Assembly: GCA_004431415.1 (NCBI GenBank)
Contig: QPMI01000066.1
Coordinates: forward strand, 485,154 to 549,153
Reading direction: 5' to 3'
DNA: 64,000 bases
From: Cyanophora paradoxa
Taxonomy: Eukaryota > Glaucocystophyceae > Cyanophorales > Cyanophoraceae
Shown: positions 51,201 to 61,400 of the stretch, piece after piece
Layout: the number at the start of each line of letters is the position of its first letter
Position numbering within the stretch: position 1 is the first letter of the stretch
Program-made: the position numbers and the translations under genes
Notes under the pieces: generated by a model
Told to the model about the DNA's origin: nothing
Seen by the model: the letters and a program-made list of their open reading frames with translations, nothing else
Database searches by the model: none

Positions 51201-54200
51201 GGAACCAGCTGTCCACTCGGGCCTGCTGGAACAGGGGTAGGGCATTCGGGTCCACTGAGGCCTCCCCGAGGTACTCGGCCGCGTCCCGCCCGTCCCGGCC
51301 CCTGCCGGGCGCGCGCGCTGGGTGAGATCGGGCACCGAGCTCCCGCGCGGGGTACAATGTTTCAAGCGCACCGGTAGGCCCCACTGACGACGAGGCGGAG
51401 CACTCCGAAGCGCTCCACGACGGGGCTGCGGGCCGGGCTCGAGGGGAGGGGGGAATGAACGGGGCGGGGGTACGCGGACAAGCTGAAGATGTCCTCGAAG
51501 ATGGCGACAGCCTCCGTGGGTCCCGCGCGCCCGATGCGGCCGGTCTGCGGGGGGTACGCCGGCGCGGGCTGCGGGGGGTACCCGACCGCCTGCGGGGGCG
51601 GCGGCGCCTTGTACTCCGCTGTCGTGTAGACGCCCCAGGCACGGGCGTCGGGGCCTGCCGGGCGGCGTCAAGTTGGGCCCAAGTGGGCTTCGGAAGCGAG
51701 GCGGTACCCCGGGAGGCCAGGACGTCACGGGTCTCGAGAACGGCCACGGAGAGGGTACCGTAGATCGGACCGCGCGGGGCCGCAGGGGCGGCCGCAAGCT
51801 GGGACCGGGAAGCATCGCCGGGTACGGGCCCCGCCACGGCTGCTGCTCTCTTCGGCTCGTAGCGTACCCCCAGCGTCAGGGTACCCGAGACTTTCTCCCC
51901 CCGGTTCTCCGGGCCCGCCACCACCTGCAACGCAGCATAAATGATCCGGGGGCGTACGGCGCGCCGCGGCCGGGGTACCTGGTTCTCGACGGTGACGCCG
52001 TCGGGCCGCTGGGCGATCTGCATAGCCGCCAGGTCCAACTGGACCTCGCCCCTGCCGGCCGCACGGCTCAAACGGGGTACGCGTATTCCGGGGGAGGGGG
52101 TACAGCGCTCGCGCACATGTACTCGTCGCGCCCGATGAAGTCCTTGTCAAAGATCGTTACCTGCATGGGGCGGGTCGCCGGGGGTGAGGGGGAGAAAAGC
52201 GACGGGGGTACGGGAATCTCGCCTTCAGGGCCCTCAGGTCTTCGGATCGAATGTTTTCGTACGTTATGGACTCGTTCCAGTCGGGGTCCAGTGTCTTGTT
52301 CTTGACTGCAGCGAAATTGAGCGAGGCCGGTACCCGGGCACTTTAAGGGAGGGGTGTAGAACGCACCGGAGCTCTTCTTCTCGACTCCCTTGAAGCTCAC
52401 GATGCAGTACGGGTCTGACTTGCCTGCCGCCCGTGGGTCGTGAGGGGGCGGGCGAGGGGTACGAGGGTCAAGGAGGGGAGGGGGAGGGGGATACCGCACC
52501 GTTCATATCGCGGGAGACGAGGCCGCGTCCGCGTACGACTGCGCCGAAAAATCAGGCTGGGTAGAGAGGGTCCAGCGGGCCGCGTGCACCAGTGACGACC
52601 AGGTTGCCCTCAGTGGGCCCTCCCGCCCCCACCGCCGGCGCGGCGGGCTGCCCATAGGCTCCGTACGAGGAAGCCGAGGCCCCGTACCCCTGCTGGGAGT
52701 ACGACGACGTCGCCGACGTCGCCGCCGGCTGGGTGTACCCCGCCGTTGAGCTCGGCTGGCTGTACGCGGCCTGCCCGTAGCTGGCCTGGGTCTGCGTCTG
52801 GTAGCTGGGCTGGCTCTGGGGCGCCGCGTGCGGCTGCTGCGGCTGCGGCTGCGCGGCCGGCGGGGCACCGTCCGGAACAAAGGTAAGGCCCAGCCGAAGC
52901 GTGCCCTTGACCTCCTCGTCACGGTACTCCGGCTCCGGCCCGTGGCCCAGCTGCCCACCCGGCGGTCAGGCCGAGAAGAAGAGGAAAGGGGCCCCGCCGG
53001 GTTCGAACCTGGAACTCGTGCGTGAGGTGGTACCCTTCGTACTTCAGGAGATTCGCGAGGTCCACAGTGACCTCCCCCCTGACAAAAAAAAGTCCGTCAG
53101 GCCTCGGGTTCCGATCGAGGGGGCGGGCGCTCGCGGCCCGCACATGTAGTCGTTCTTCAGCTTGTCCTGGTCAAACATGACCACCTGAAGAAGAAAGGCA
53201 GAACGATTAGAAGAACAGACTCGACAAAGAACAGATTCTATTAGAGAGGACCTTGAGGCTTCCGATGCGGTCCGCGCGCTCCACGGGGAAGTCGAAGTCC
53301 TCGTTCCACACCGGGTTCAGCTGCGAACGAAGTCACGCATGTACCCCCGCCCAGCGCTCGAGTTAAAGCACGCGCGCGGCGCCGCGCACGTTCTTGTCAA
53401 TGACCTTGCTCTTCTTCTGCGCGCCGGCGTAGTGGAGGATGCAGAAGGGGTCGCTCAGGCCTGCCCGGGGGGTGAGGGGTTAAAGGGGGGAGGAGTGAGG
53501 GGGGGGTACGTGAAATCGCACCGTTGAGGTCCTTTGCGGCGAGTCCGCGGCCCTCTAGGAGCTGCGGGGGGTTTGGTGTGGGCGCCGGGGGGCGAGGGGG
53601 CGGGCGGCCGGCCGGGCGGAAGGAGGGGGGTAGAGGCACCTTGACTCGGAGCCAGCCGCGCCCGGTGGGTACGGGCCGCGCGGAGGCCGCAGTGCCCAGT
53701 GTACCCGTGGATCCTGCCTCGGAGCTCCGCCGCACTGCGCGCCCATGGATAAGCGGGGGCCCGGGCCTGGGCGCCGCGGAGAAGGTGGCGCGGACCGTCT
53801 GGCAGGAACTCGAGCTCGAGGAGCAGCTCGCCCGCGCGGCCGCGGCTCTTGTCTTGCATGGGGTACCACGCGCTCCGCGCCGAGCCGCCGGCCAGAAGCG
53901 TGTCGATGTCGACCTCCACCTCGCCCTGCGGCGGCCGGCGCTCGCGCGGCGCCGGGGCGGCCGCGCTGCCAGGGAAGGAAGCACGCGCCATGTACTCGTC
54001 CTTGAAGACTTTGTTCTTGTCGAACATCTCAAAGCGCAGCTTGCGGACCTTGTCATCCCGCACGGCGCTGAACGGCCCGCGCCGTCAGCTCTGCCCGCGC
54101 CGCAGCGGAGCGGCGGAGGGCGGGCGCACAAGTCGAACGCGGCGCTCCACTTGGGCCTGAGCGTCTTCTCGATCACCTGCGTCTTCCGCTCCTCCGCGCC

Positions 54201-54430
54201 GAAGAGCACCTTCACGTACGGGTCGGACGTGCCTGCGCGGGCGCGGCGCTCAGCGGGAGCCGGCCAGGCTTAGCTGGGGCTAGCAGGGCACCGCCGCTGT
54301 CCTTAGCGGGCACATCCCTCGCCTCCACCACTGCGGGCGGCCGTTAGCTCTGTTCTCCGACACAGGCCCGCGCTGCCGAGCCGCCAGCGCCGCTCGGACC
54401 TCTCACGATGAGCTTTCCCGTGGGAGCCAT
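45242..54430 (-). CDS. Giant multi-C2-domain protein with T1/BTB domain
   Basis: C2 domains bind Ca2+/phospholipid or proteins. ATG 54430: MAPTGKLIVRVVEARDVPAK, GTSDPYVKVLFGAEERKT and LRPKW form C2-1 (to about 53780). C2-2 has EGRGLAAKDLNG, SDPFCILHYAGAQKKS and LNPVWNEDFDFPVERAD (about 53650-52870). A Gln/Tyr/Ser-rich linker follows (52860-52640). C2-3: RGRGLVSRDMNG, SDPYCIVSFKGVEKKS, LDPDWNESITYENIRSED and FDKDFIGRDEYMC (52560-51850). C2-4 is divergent: YGTLSVAVLETRDVLAS (51770-51140). C2-5: GTLDVEVVQARGLRVADING and DPYVLLSLGREASQTR (51090-50400). C2-6: VFEGRGFLPVERDRV (50180-49600). T1/BTB: DPTVVLDVGGTEFKVDPAIF and RYPDSLLYRLLCEAPDENRD (about 49110-48880). Two CxxC pairs (CSKC about 48150, CDRC about 48030) follow, then HFTDADDVMLHVAG, an Arg/Ser block (47840-46300) and a final C2-like unit (QWRLNVTLVEAGKLPQG, 45760-45242). 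About 40 introns, many GTACCCC. A single transcript is inferred from in-phase splicing; adjacent genes cannot be excluded. Confidence 0.7.
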
Positions 54431-54662
54431 CTCTCTGCTGTTAGCTGGCAGCACTGGAAACTTCGACGCTGGCCGCCGAGCGCCGTCGAGCGCCGCCTAG
54501 CTTCGCGCTCTAGCCGAGTTCCACTAGCGCTAACTCGTGGTCCTCTGCAACTAGAGGGCGCTCTCCGGCATCCTTGGCTGTGCGAGGAGGCCGCAATTTC
54601 AAACCGGCCAGGAAGCCGCGGAAAGGGGGTACAGAGAAATAGGCTGCGCTGGACGTCGACGT

Positions 54663-56254
54663 ATGGAAGTCCGCCTCCTCCTCTCGTGGGCGGCGCGAAT
54701 CGCGGGCGGCGGTGTGCCGTCGCTTGAGGAGGTCTCCGCGTCCCTTTACTCACAGGAGGACCTCGACGCGAGCGCGTGCGCCTCCAGCGAGGCGCTGGAC
54801 GCCTGGCGGCGCACGGGAGACGCGCCTTTCGACGACATACTGCAGCATGGCGACATTCCAGCGCACGGCCGCGGCCGCGGGGCGCTGGAGGAGCTGGAGC
54901 AGGCGCTGGAGGCGGCCGAGGGCGAGCCGCGTGCTCGGCTGCAGCGCGCGCTCGACGCGCTGCGGCCGGCGCCCGAGGACGACGACGCGGGCACGCGCCT
55001 GGGGCGAGAGCTGTTCCTGTCCAACGCGGCCCTCTGCTCCGGCCTCCTCTTCTGTGGATCACTCCCCTTCTCGTACACCGCTTCCGCCGGCGCCGCCGTT
55101 CTCGCCGGTACGGGTCGCATGTCTCGCGTGGCCGTCCGCCGGCGCCTCTTCGAGACCACCCAGGTCCGCGGCGCTTCCCCCGCGCGCTCTCGGCTCTCAC
55201 CCCCGCCTCGCAGTTCGTGCACGCGGTGATGACGAGCGGCGTGGCGCCGGGCTCGGCGGGGCACGCGGCGCTCGCGGACACGCGCCTCATGCACGCGCGC
55301 GTCCGGCACCGCCTCCGCCGCTCGGGCCGCTGGGACGAGGCAGCGCTGGGGGTACCGATCAACCAGGAGGACATGGCGGGTACCCTGTTCGTCTTCTGCG
55401 GCCTCATCGCCCTCGGTCTCCGAGCCCTCGGCGCCTCCGTACGGCCGCCCGATCCGCCCCGTGCTCCCTCTCCTTTCCTGACGCGTACCCCCCTCAGGTA
55501 TCGAGGGAGGAGGAGGAATCGTATGTGGCGCTCTGGAGGGCGGCGGGAAGGGTACTGGGCGTGGTCCCCGATCTCCTCCCCCGCTCCCCGCGCCACCACT
55601 TCGCACTCGGGTACCCCAGACTGACCTTTCCTGTACCCCCGTGCGGCTCCGCTCACGTGTCTCCGCAGCCGCACGATTGCCGTCCGGCAGTGCAAGCCCG
55701 GCCCCGTCGGTCAGAAGGTGCGGTTCCGGATTATTTAGTGTACCCCCCTTGACCCTGAACGCGCGTGTACCCCCAGTTGGCGTCGGACCTCTTCGCGGCC
55801 TTCGACCGCACGTGGCCGGGATTCCTCCCCGCCGAGGCCTCCCATCAGGTACCCCCGCCCGGCTCCCCCCTCCCCCCCCTCGAATCTCCGACTACCCCCC
55901 TTCTACTCCCCGGGGCAGCTCTGCCGGAGCCTGCTGGGGCCCGATCTAGCCGACGGCCTCGGCCTCCAGAGGAGCGCGAGGTCCGCGCGCGCCCGTACCC
56001 CCCTCCGAATCCTTCGTTCGCGTACCCCCTCCCGATCCGATCCCCTGGCTCGCAGGTGGGCGCTGCTCTGGGCCGCGGCGCGCCTCGCGACGCGGGCGCT
56101 CTCCCTCCTGCGGCGGTGTACCCCCCGCTGGCGGGCGTGGCGGGTGGAGCGGGGGGCGAGGGGGATGGAGAGGGTCTGGAGGGGGGGACTGGAGCGGGAG
56201 GTTCCCCCCAAGGCCGACGTCGACGGCGCCCCCGCGGCCGCCTGCCCTTTCTAG
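54663..56254 (+). CDS. ER-bound oxygenase mpaB / Lcp-type (DUF2236) protein
   Basis: The family contains haem b oxygenases such as latex-clearing protein and fungal MpaB, which cleave alkene chains. ATG 54663 (MEVRLLLSWAARIAGGG) begins a helical N-terminus. Then LGRELFLSNAALCSGLLFCG, LPFSYTASAGAAVLAGTGRM and VAVRRRLFETTQ; after an intron FVHAVMTSGVAPGSAGHAAL and DTRLMHARVRHRLRRSGRW (about 55215-55330), where the RxxHAxVR histidine is a likely haem-region residue; GVPINQEDMAGTLFVFCGLI (about 55350-55405), the family's most diagnostic block; EEESYVALWRAAGRVLGVVP with DLLPRSP; LASDLFAAFDRTWPGFLP; CRSLLGPDLADGLGL; and the last exon WALLWAAARLATRALSLLRR to CPF-stop at 56254. Six introns, mainly GTACCCC. 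The substrate is not predictable. It is divergent from the giant C2 gene (232 bp apart). Confidence 0.85.
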
Positions 56255-56310
56255 CCTACACGTAACATACCGTTATCTTGGCCGATCGCGATCTCTGTAC
56301 GCATACAAGT

Positions 56311-56498
56311 CACTGTAATTATGCCTTACAGAAACCAGAGGCTGGCCTATAATCGTACTTGATCGCTCTTGTACTATGCCTTATGCCTTCTTACGTACTT
56401 GATCGCTCTGCTCAGAATCGATACATCGCTCGGCCAGACGCTGTAAAGTAAAGTGACCAGTACTGTAATTATGCTTTACAGGAACCAGAGGCTGTCTA
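56311..56498. repeat. Direct repeats across the 3' end of the unknown minus-strand gene
   Basis: ACTGTAATTATGCYTTACAG plus the following GAAACCAGAGGCTG-type bases occur at 56312-56346 and, 150 bp later, at 56462-56497. The second copy runs into the stop codon (56496-56498) of the minus-strand gene. CGTACTTGATCGCTCT also recurs at 56354 and 56394 (40 bp apart). Confidence 0.85.
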
Positions 56499-58137
56499 GA
56501 AGTAGGAGAGGGGGGCCTCCTCCTCCGGCGGCGGCGCCGCGCTGTAGTCCAGTTCGATGCGGGCGTGGGCCGCCGCGGCGGAGCCCGAGCGGGGCACGGA
56601 GAGCCCGAGGTTCAGCCGCGGCGCCGGCACGCAGGCCCTCGCCGGGCCCTCGGCCGCCAGCTCCGGCAGCGGGTGCGGCAGCGGCGGTACGTCCCTCCTA
56701 GCCAGTCCAGGCGGCCGCGCCGATCGTGAGTGATGGAGGGGCGGAAACCAAGGAGAGTGGAGGGGTGGGGTACCGCGTGAGGTTCGTGCGGAAGAGGGCG
56801 ACGCGGTCTACCCCCGGCAGCGCCTCGTACCGGAAGGAGAGCACAGCCACTGCGTCGGCAAGGCGGGGTACAGCGTAAGAAGAGGGGTTGGGGGTAATGC
56901 GGGGTAGGCGGAGTACCGTTGGATCCTGGGGTCTTAGAGAACGCGTCCATGAGGGTGGGGGGAACCTACACGCGGGGGGTACGTCAGACAAGCGGCAGGG
57001 GCGCGGGGGGTACGGGCGCCGGACCTCAACACCGAAGCCGGCGAGGAGGGAGGCTAGGTCGGTCATATGGCGCCCGACGTCCGGACTGCGGGAGGGGGGT
57101 ACGTGATTTGGGACGCGTGGGGGAAGAGACGAAGGAGGGTGGCAAGCGCACGGGAGGGTATAGTAAAGCTCGAGAGCGTTGGAAAGAAGGTCGAGGGATA
57201 CCATAAAGAGCGGCCCGAGGCGGCCGCCGCCGTCGAAAGAGGCAAGGGACGGGGGTACGTAGTCGAGCTCAAGGAGCCGCCGCTCCTGACCGGGGGGTAC
57301 CTCGAGGAAGACGCGGGAAAGGCCCTTCACGGAGTCGAACTCGGCGCCCCCGCCCGACACCTCCAACTGCATGCAGATGATGCGGAGAACTTCAGGGGGT
57401 ACGGGACTAGAGCGGATCGAAAGGAGGTACACGGGGGTACACGCACGTCGCGGAGGAGGCGGGGGGCGGCCTGCGCCGCCTCGCTGCCGGCGGCCTGCTC
57501 CGAGAGGAGTCCTGCCAGCGCGCAGACCGCTGTGGGCGGCTCCCGCGGAGGCCCGCAAGACGACTGCAGGACGATCAGACGGGGCGAGATCAAATTCTGG
57601 AATGGGTTCGCGAACCCTAAGGAATCGGTACGAGAGCGCCGCGGGACGGCCCGTCGCGAGGGCGACCTGCACGAAGCCCTTCTGGAAGTCTTGAGCGAAG
57701 GCGTTCAGGCTAGCGTTCAGCATCTGGAGCGGGGAGTGAGTCAGGCGGAGCGGGCGCACACGATCTGCGCCCCGAGTGCGCGAGGGCGCACCGTCTTCGA
57801 GGGAGAGACGTCCGCGAGCTGAGCGAAGTGCAGAACGTCGCGCTTGAAGCGTTCCGCATCGAATGGCCTCGACTGCGCGCGCCCGATGTGAGCTCGAGGA
57901 CGGCGAGCAGCATCGGCGGGCGCCGGCGGCAGCGCGCACGGGTTGCGACGCCTGCGATGCGCAGCCAGCGCCGAAGGACGTCGGGATGCAGGCGGTGGCG
58001 TCGGCGGCCCCGCGCTCGGCTTCGGTCCGCTCGAGGAGCTGCTGCAAGCGGTTGACGCGGCGGGCGATGCCGTCCACCTTCAACGCCGCCGCCTCGTACA
58101 TCTGCCGCTCCGTCGCGGAGCTCGTCCCCTGTCCCAT
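56496..58137 (-). CDS. Conserved-looking protein, family not recognised
   Basis: ATG 58137 starts MGQGTSSATERQMYEAAALK and a coiled coil (RRVNRLQQLLERTEAER). Later exons: RPFDAERFKRDVLHFAQLAD (about 57880-57820); LNASLNAFAQDFQKGFVQVA with LATGRPAALSYRFL (about 57720-57620); VCALAGLLSEQAAGSEAAQA; VLRIICMQLEVSGGGAEFDS, SVKGLSRVFLEVPPGQERRL and LLELDYV (about 57400-57255); SFDGGGRLGPLFM; MTDLASLLAGFGVEV (about 57070-57025); ADAVAVLSFRYEALPGVDRV with ALFRTNLTR (about 56860-56775); and the last exon RLNLGLSVPRSGSAAAAHAR to APLSYF-stop at 56496. The mix of an N-terminal coiled coil and beta-rich C-terminal exons is reminiscent of complex subunits, but I do not recognise the family. About eight introns, mainly GTACCCC. 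Confidence 0.5.
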
Positions 58138-58404
58138 CGGCCTGCAGCTGGCTGTGCTGCGCGAGGTCGGGCGGCGTGGCTGCGAGCTCGAGCTCGATGG
58201 CCTGCGGTCCCTGGCTGCGCCCGGCCGACGAGCCCGCTAAGATGCGTCGTTCGAGCGCTAACGGAGGGGTGCTGGGGGACGAGCCGCGGACACACACAGC
58301 GGGGCCACCTGTACCCCTAGTCCTGCAGTCCTGTGACCATGTGGCCGGGCTTTGATCGCCTAGCGAGGCGCTGAGCAGCTGGCCCATGGGCCTTTCGGAT
58401 CCAA

Positions 58405-61400
58405 TTGCAAGCTGAGGAGCTGCGCCGGAGCCCGGCCAGTTCTTCAATGGTGCTCGGGGGCCGGCGCGAGGCGGCCCCCCGTCGCGCGTACGAGGCGAAA
58501 GTGTCGCCTGCAGCTGCAGCTGCCGCCGCCGACGTCGACGCCGATGACCATGCACATGACCAGGAGCTGTCCCCTGGCAGCACCAGCGACCTGGGCGGAG
58601 GCGGAGGCCGCAATTGGACGGCAGGGCGCTCGGTGTCGACGTTGGACATCCCTGCCGATGAGGGAGGAGCTCGAGAGCTAGTGGGGAGCGATGGCGCCGG
58701 CGGCGCGAGGCTTCAGCACGTGAGCGCCGTCGCTCAGCGGGTCTACGGCTTCCCCAGGCGCGCCGGCGCGCTCGCTTCGGGAGCCCGCGCCGCAGTGCAC
58801 GCCAAGCGATCTTCCACGGCCGCAGTGTGAGCCCGCCGGGCGCCGGGCCCCGGCCGTCCGCGCCCGTGCATCTGACCTCGCCCTCTACGTGCCCCGTTGC
58901 GCCTGTCGGCCTTCTCGTGAGCAGATCCACGACACAACAAGTGCGGGTCTACCCCGCGCCGCAGCCCCGCGGCCGGCCCCCAGCCCGGCGCCTCACCCGC
59001 GGTCCGGATCCCTCAGGCCAAAGATGCGGGCGCAAGCATTTGGAAGGGCGTCGCAACGGGAAACCTCGCGATGGTTCGCATCTTCCCACCCACATCCACC
59101 GCACCCCCGTCCCCGCCCCGCCCCCGCGGCCCCTCCCTCCCGCCCCCCCCACCCCCACGCCTCCGTCTAGCCGCTAACCGGGGGGTACAATTAGGTGCGG
59201 GAGCACGTCGAGGATGCCGCGTCACGGGGGCCCACGGGGGCCACGCCGGCCCACGTGCTCCTTCTCCTCCACAAGGGGGCCCACCGCGAGGTGCAGTACC
59301 CCCTTTCCGATCCTTTCCTTTCCCTTTCCGGGGAGAGGTCACGGGTACACAGATCTTGGAGCTCCTCCTCGAGGCCGCTCCCGAGCTCCTCAACGCAACC
59401 GTGACGGGTGCGTCTCCCCAGTACCCCACCAGACCCCTACCCCCATTCAGATTCCCTACCCTAGTACCCAGCCCAGCCTCCTTCCCCCCCCCCTTTCACC
59501 CCCCAAACAAATCACCTTTCGTGCCCACACCCTTGCGCCAGGTAACATGTACGAGGTGAGAGCAACCCCCTCCTTATCCCCCCCCTCCCTCCCTCCCCCC
59601 CCCCCCTCCCCCGCCCAGCCCCGCTCCTCCGTCCCTCCTTCCCCCTAGCTCTGCCCCGCCTCTCCTCCCGCCCTCCGTCCCTCCCCGCGCCCTCCTCTGC
59701 CCCCCCCCCCCCCCCCCCCCGCCCTCCCCTTCAACCCGAATCGGACGGGGCGGGGCAGGGGGAGACCTTGATGCACGTGTGTGCGGTGAACCGAGACGTG
59801 GAGACGCTCTCTTGGCTCCTCTCCCGGCGTGCGCGCCCCGCCCCGCCCCCCCCCCCCCCCCCCCCCGCCCTCCAGGCGAACTGATGTTTCAGTGCCGCTC
59901 AGCCGGCTGCGACGTGGCCTCGCCGCGGGCCACGGGCTCGTTCTTCTCTCCGTCCGGTTCGCTGTACCTGGGCGAGACGGTGCTCGCCTTTGCGGGTGCT
60001 CGCCCCGCCCCGCACCCGCGATTTCTTGTTGATGTTCTCACGCGCGATGTTCTCATCCTGCCCCGCTGGCAGTGTGCCGAAACGATCGGCGAATGGTGCG
60101 CGCCTTTGAGCGACCTCAACCTTCAGCCTCCTCGAGCTAGCCCTGCCGCTCACCTGACTCGGATGCAGGTTGCGGTGCTGCTGGAGAGGGGCGGGGCCGA
60201 CGTGAACGCCGCCGACGGGCACGGCAACACGGCCCTCCACATGGCCGTCATCCACGGCCGGTTCGCCCCGCCCCGTGGCCAGGCCTCTAGGCGATCCCGA
60301 GCCGGCTGCCGCCTGCAGGAGGACCATGTACGATTTCCTGGTCGACCGCTACAAGGCGGACCCGGGTCGGCGCAACAAGATGGGCCTCACCCCGTGCGCC
60401 CTTCAATTTATGGCGGCCCGCGCCGGGCCGGGGGTCCCGCCCGGCCCAGCCGCTCGCACCGGCCTCGACTCGACTCGGCGTGCCCCCGCTGATCCTATGT
60501 ATGGGGCCGCTGCAGGTACCTCCTCTCCGTCCAGCTGGGCAGTGTCGTGCGCCCTGTTACTCCCCCCCCCCCTCCCCCTCCTCCGGCCCCGGGCGACGAG
60601 CCCCCGCAGCGCATGTTCTCGCACATCACCCAGCGGAACAAGGAGGTGAACTGGCGCTTCGGCCCCGTCACGAGGTGAGGTGTACCCCCCGCCGCGATCG
60701 TGATCGCGATCGCCGCCCGCCCCCCCCCTTCGAGTATTAATCCAGTACCCCCACCCGAACCTTCCCCCGCAAGCTACCTCTTCGACCTCACCGAGCTGGA
60801 CAACGCGCGTACCCCGGAGCGCAGCAAGGCGCCCTCAGAGGCTCGTCCCCCCCACCCCCTCTCCCCCTCCCCTCTCTCCTCGACTCATGTGATTATTCGG
60901 GCTCAGGTGAGCGGCCTGGAGCTTGCGGTGCAGGGAGGGCACATCGGCATCCTGAGCGAGGTCGTCTTCCAGCGGATCCTGGTTCGAATCCGCGCCGTGC
61001 AGTTTGCGACGACGTCGCCGACACGTACGCGTACCCCCCTCCAGGAGGGCAAGTGGCGCACCTTCGCGCGCCGCTTTCTCCTCGTCTGGTTCCTCTTCGG
61101 TGCGCGCGCGCGCGCCGTCGGCTGCCCTCGCGATCGCCGTAGACTGCGCTCGCCAACGATGTACCCCTCAGATGTCTTCGCCATCGTTGCCTTTGGGGTC
61201 TCGGCAAGCCTCCGGAGCGACCCTTCCTGCTGCTTGGTGCGCGCGCGCGCGCCGTAGCCCCGCTCTAGATAGAGGATCCGCTCCCTCCTCCCACGCCCTC
61301 CGCGGCTCGCTCACAATGTACATGTACCCCCGCGGCCCGAAGGACGGGACGGCCTTGTGCGACAGCTGCGGGCCGGAGCTCCGTGCGAGGTAAAGATATA

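Noticed and set aside
54403-55695. 430-codon minus-strand Arg-rich frame
   Set aside because: It is antisense to the mpaB-type oxygenase exons, whose diagnostic motifs fix the coding strand.
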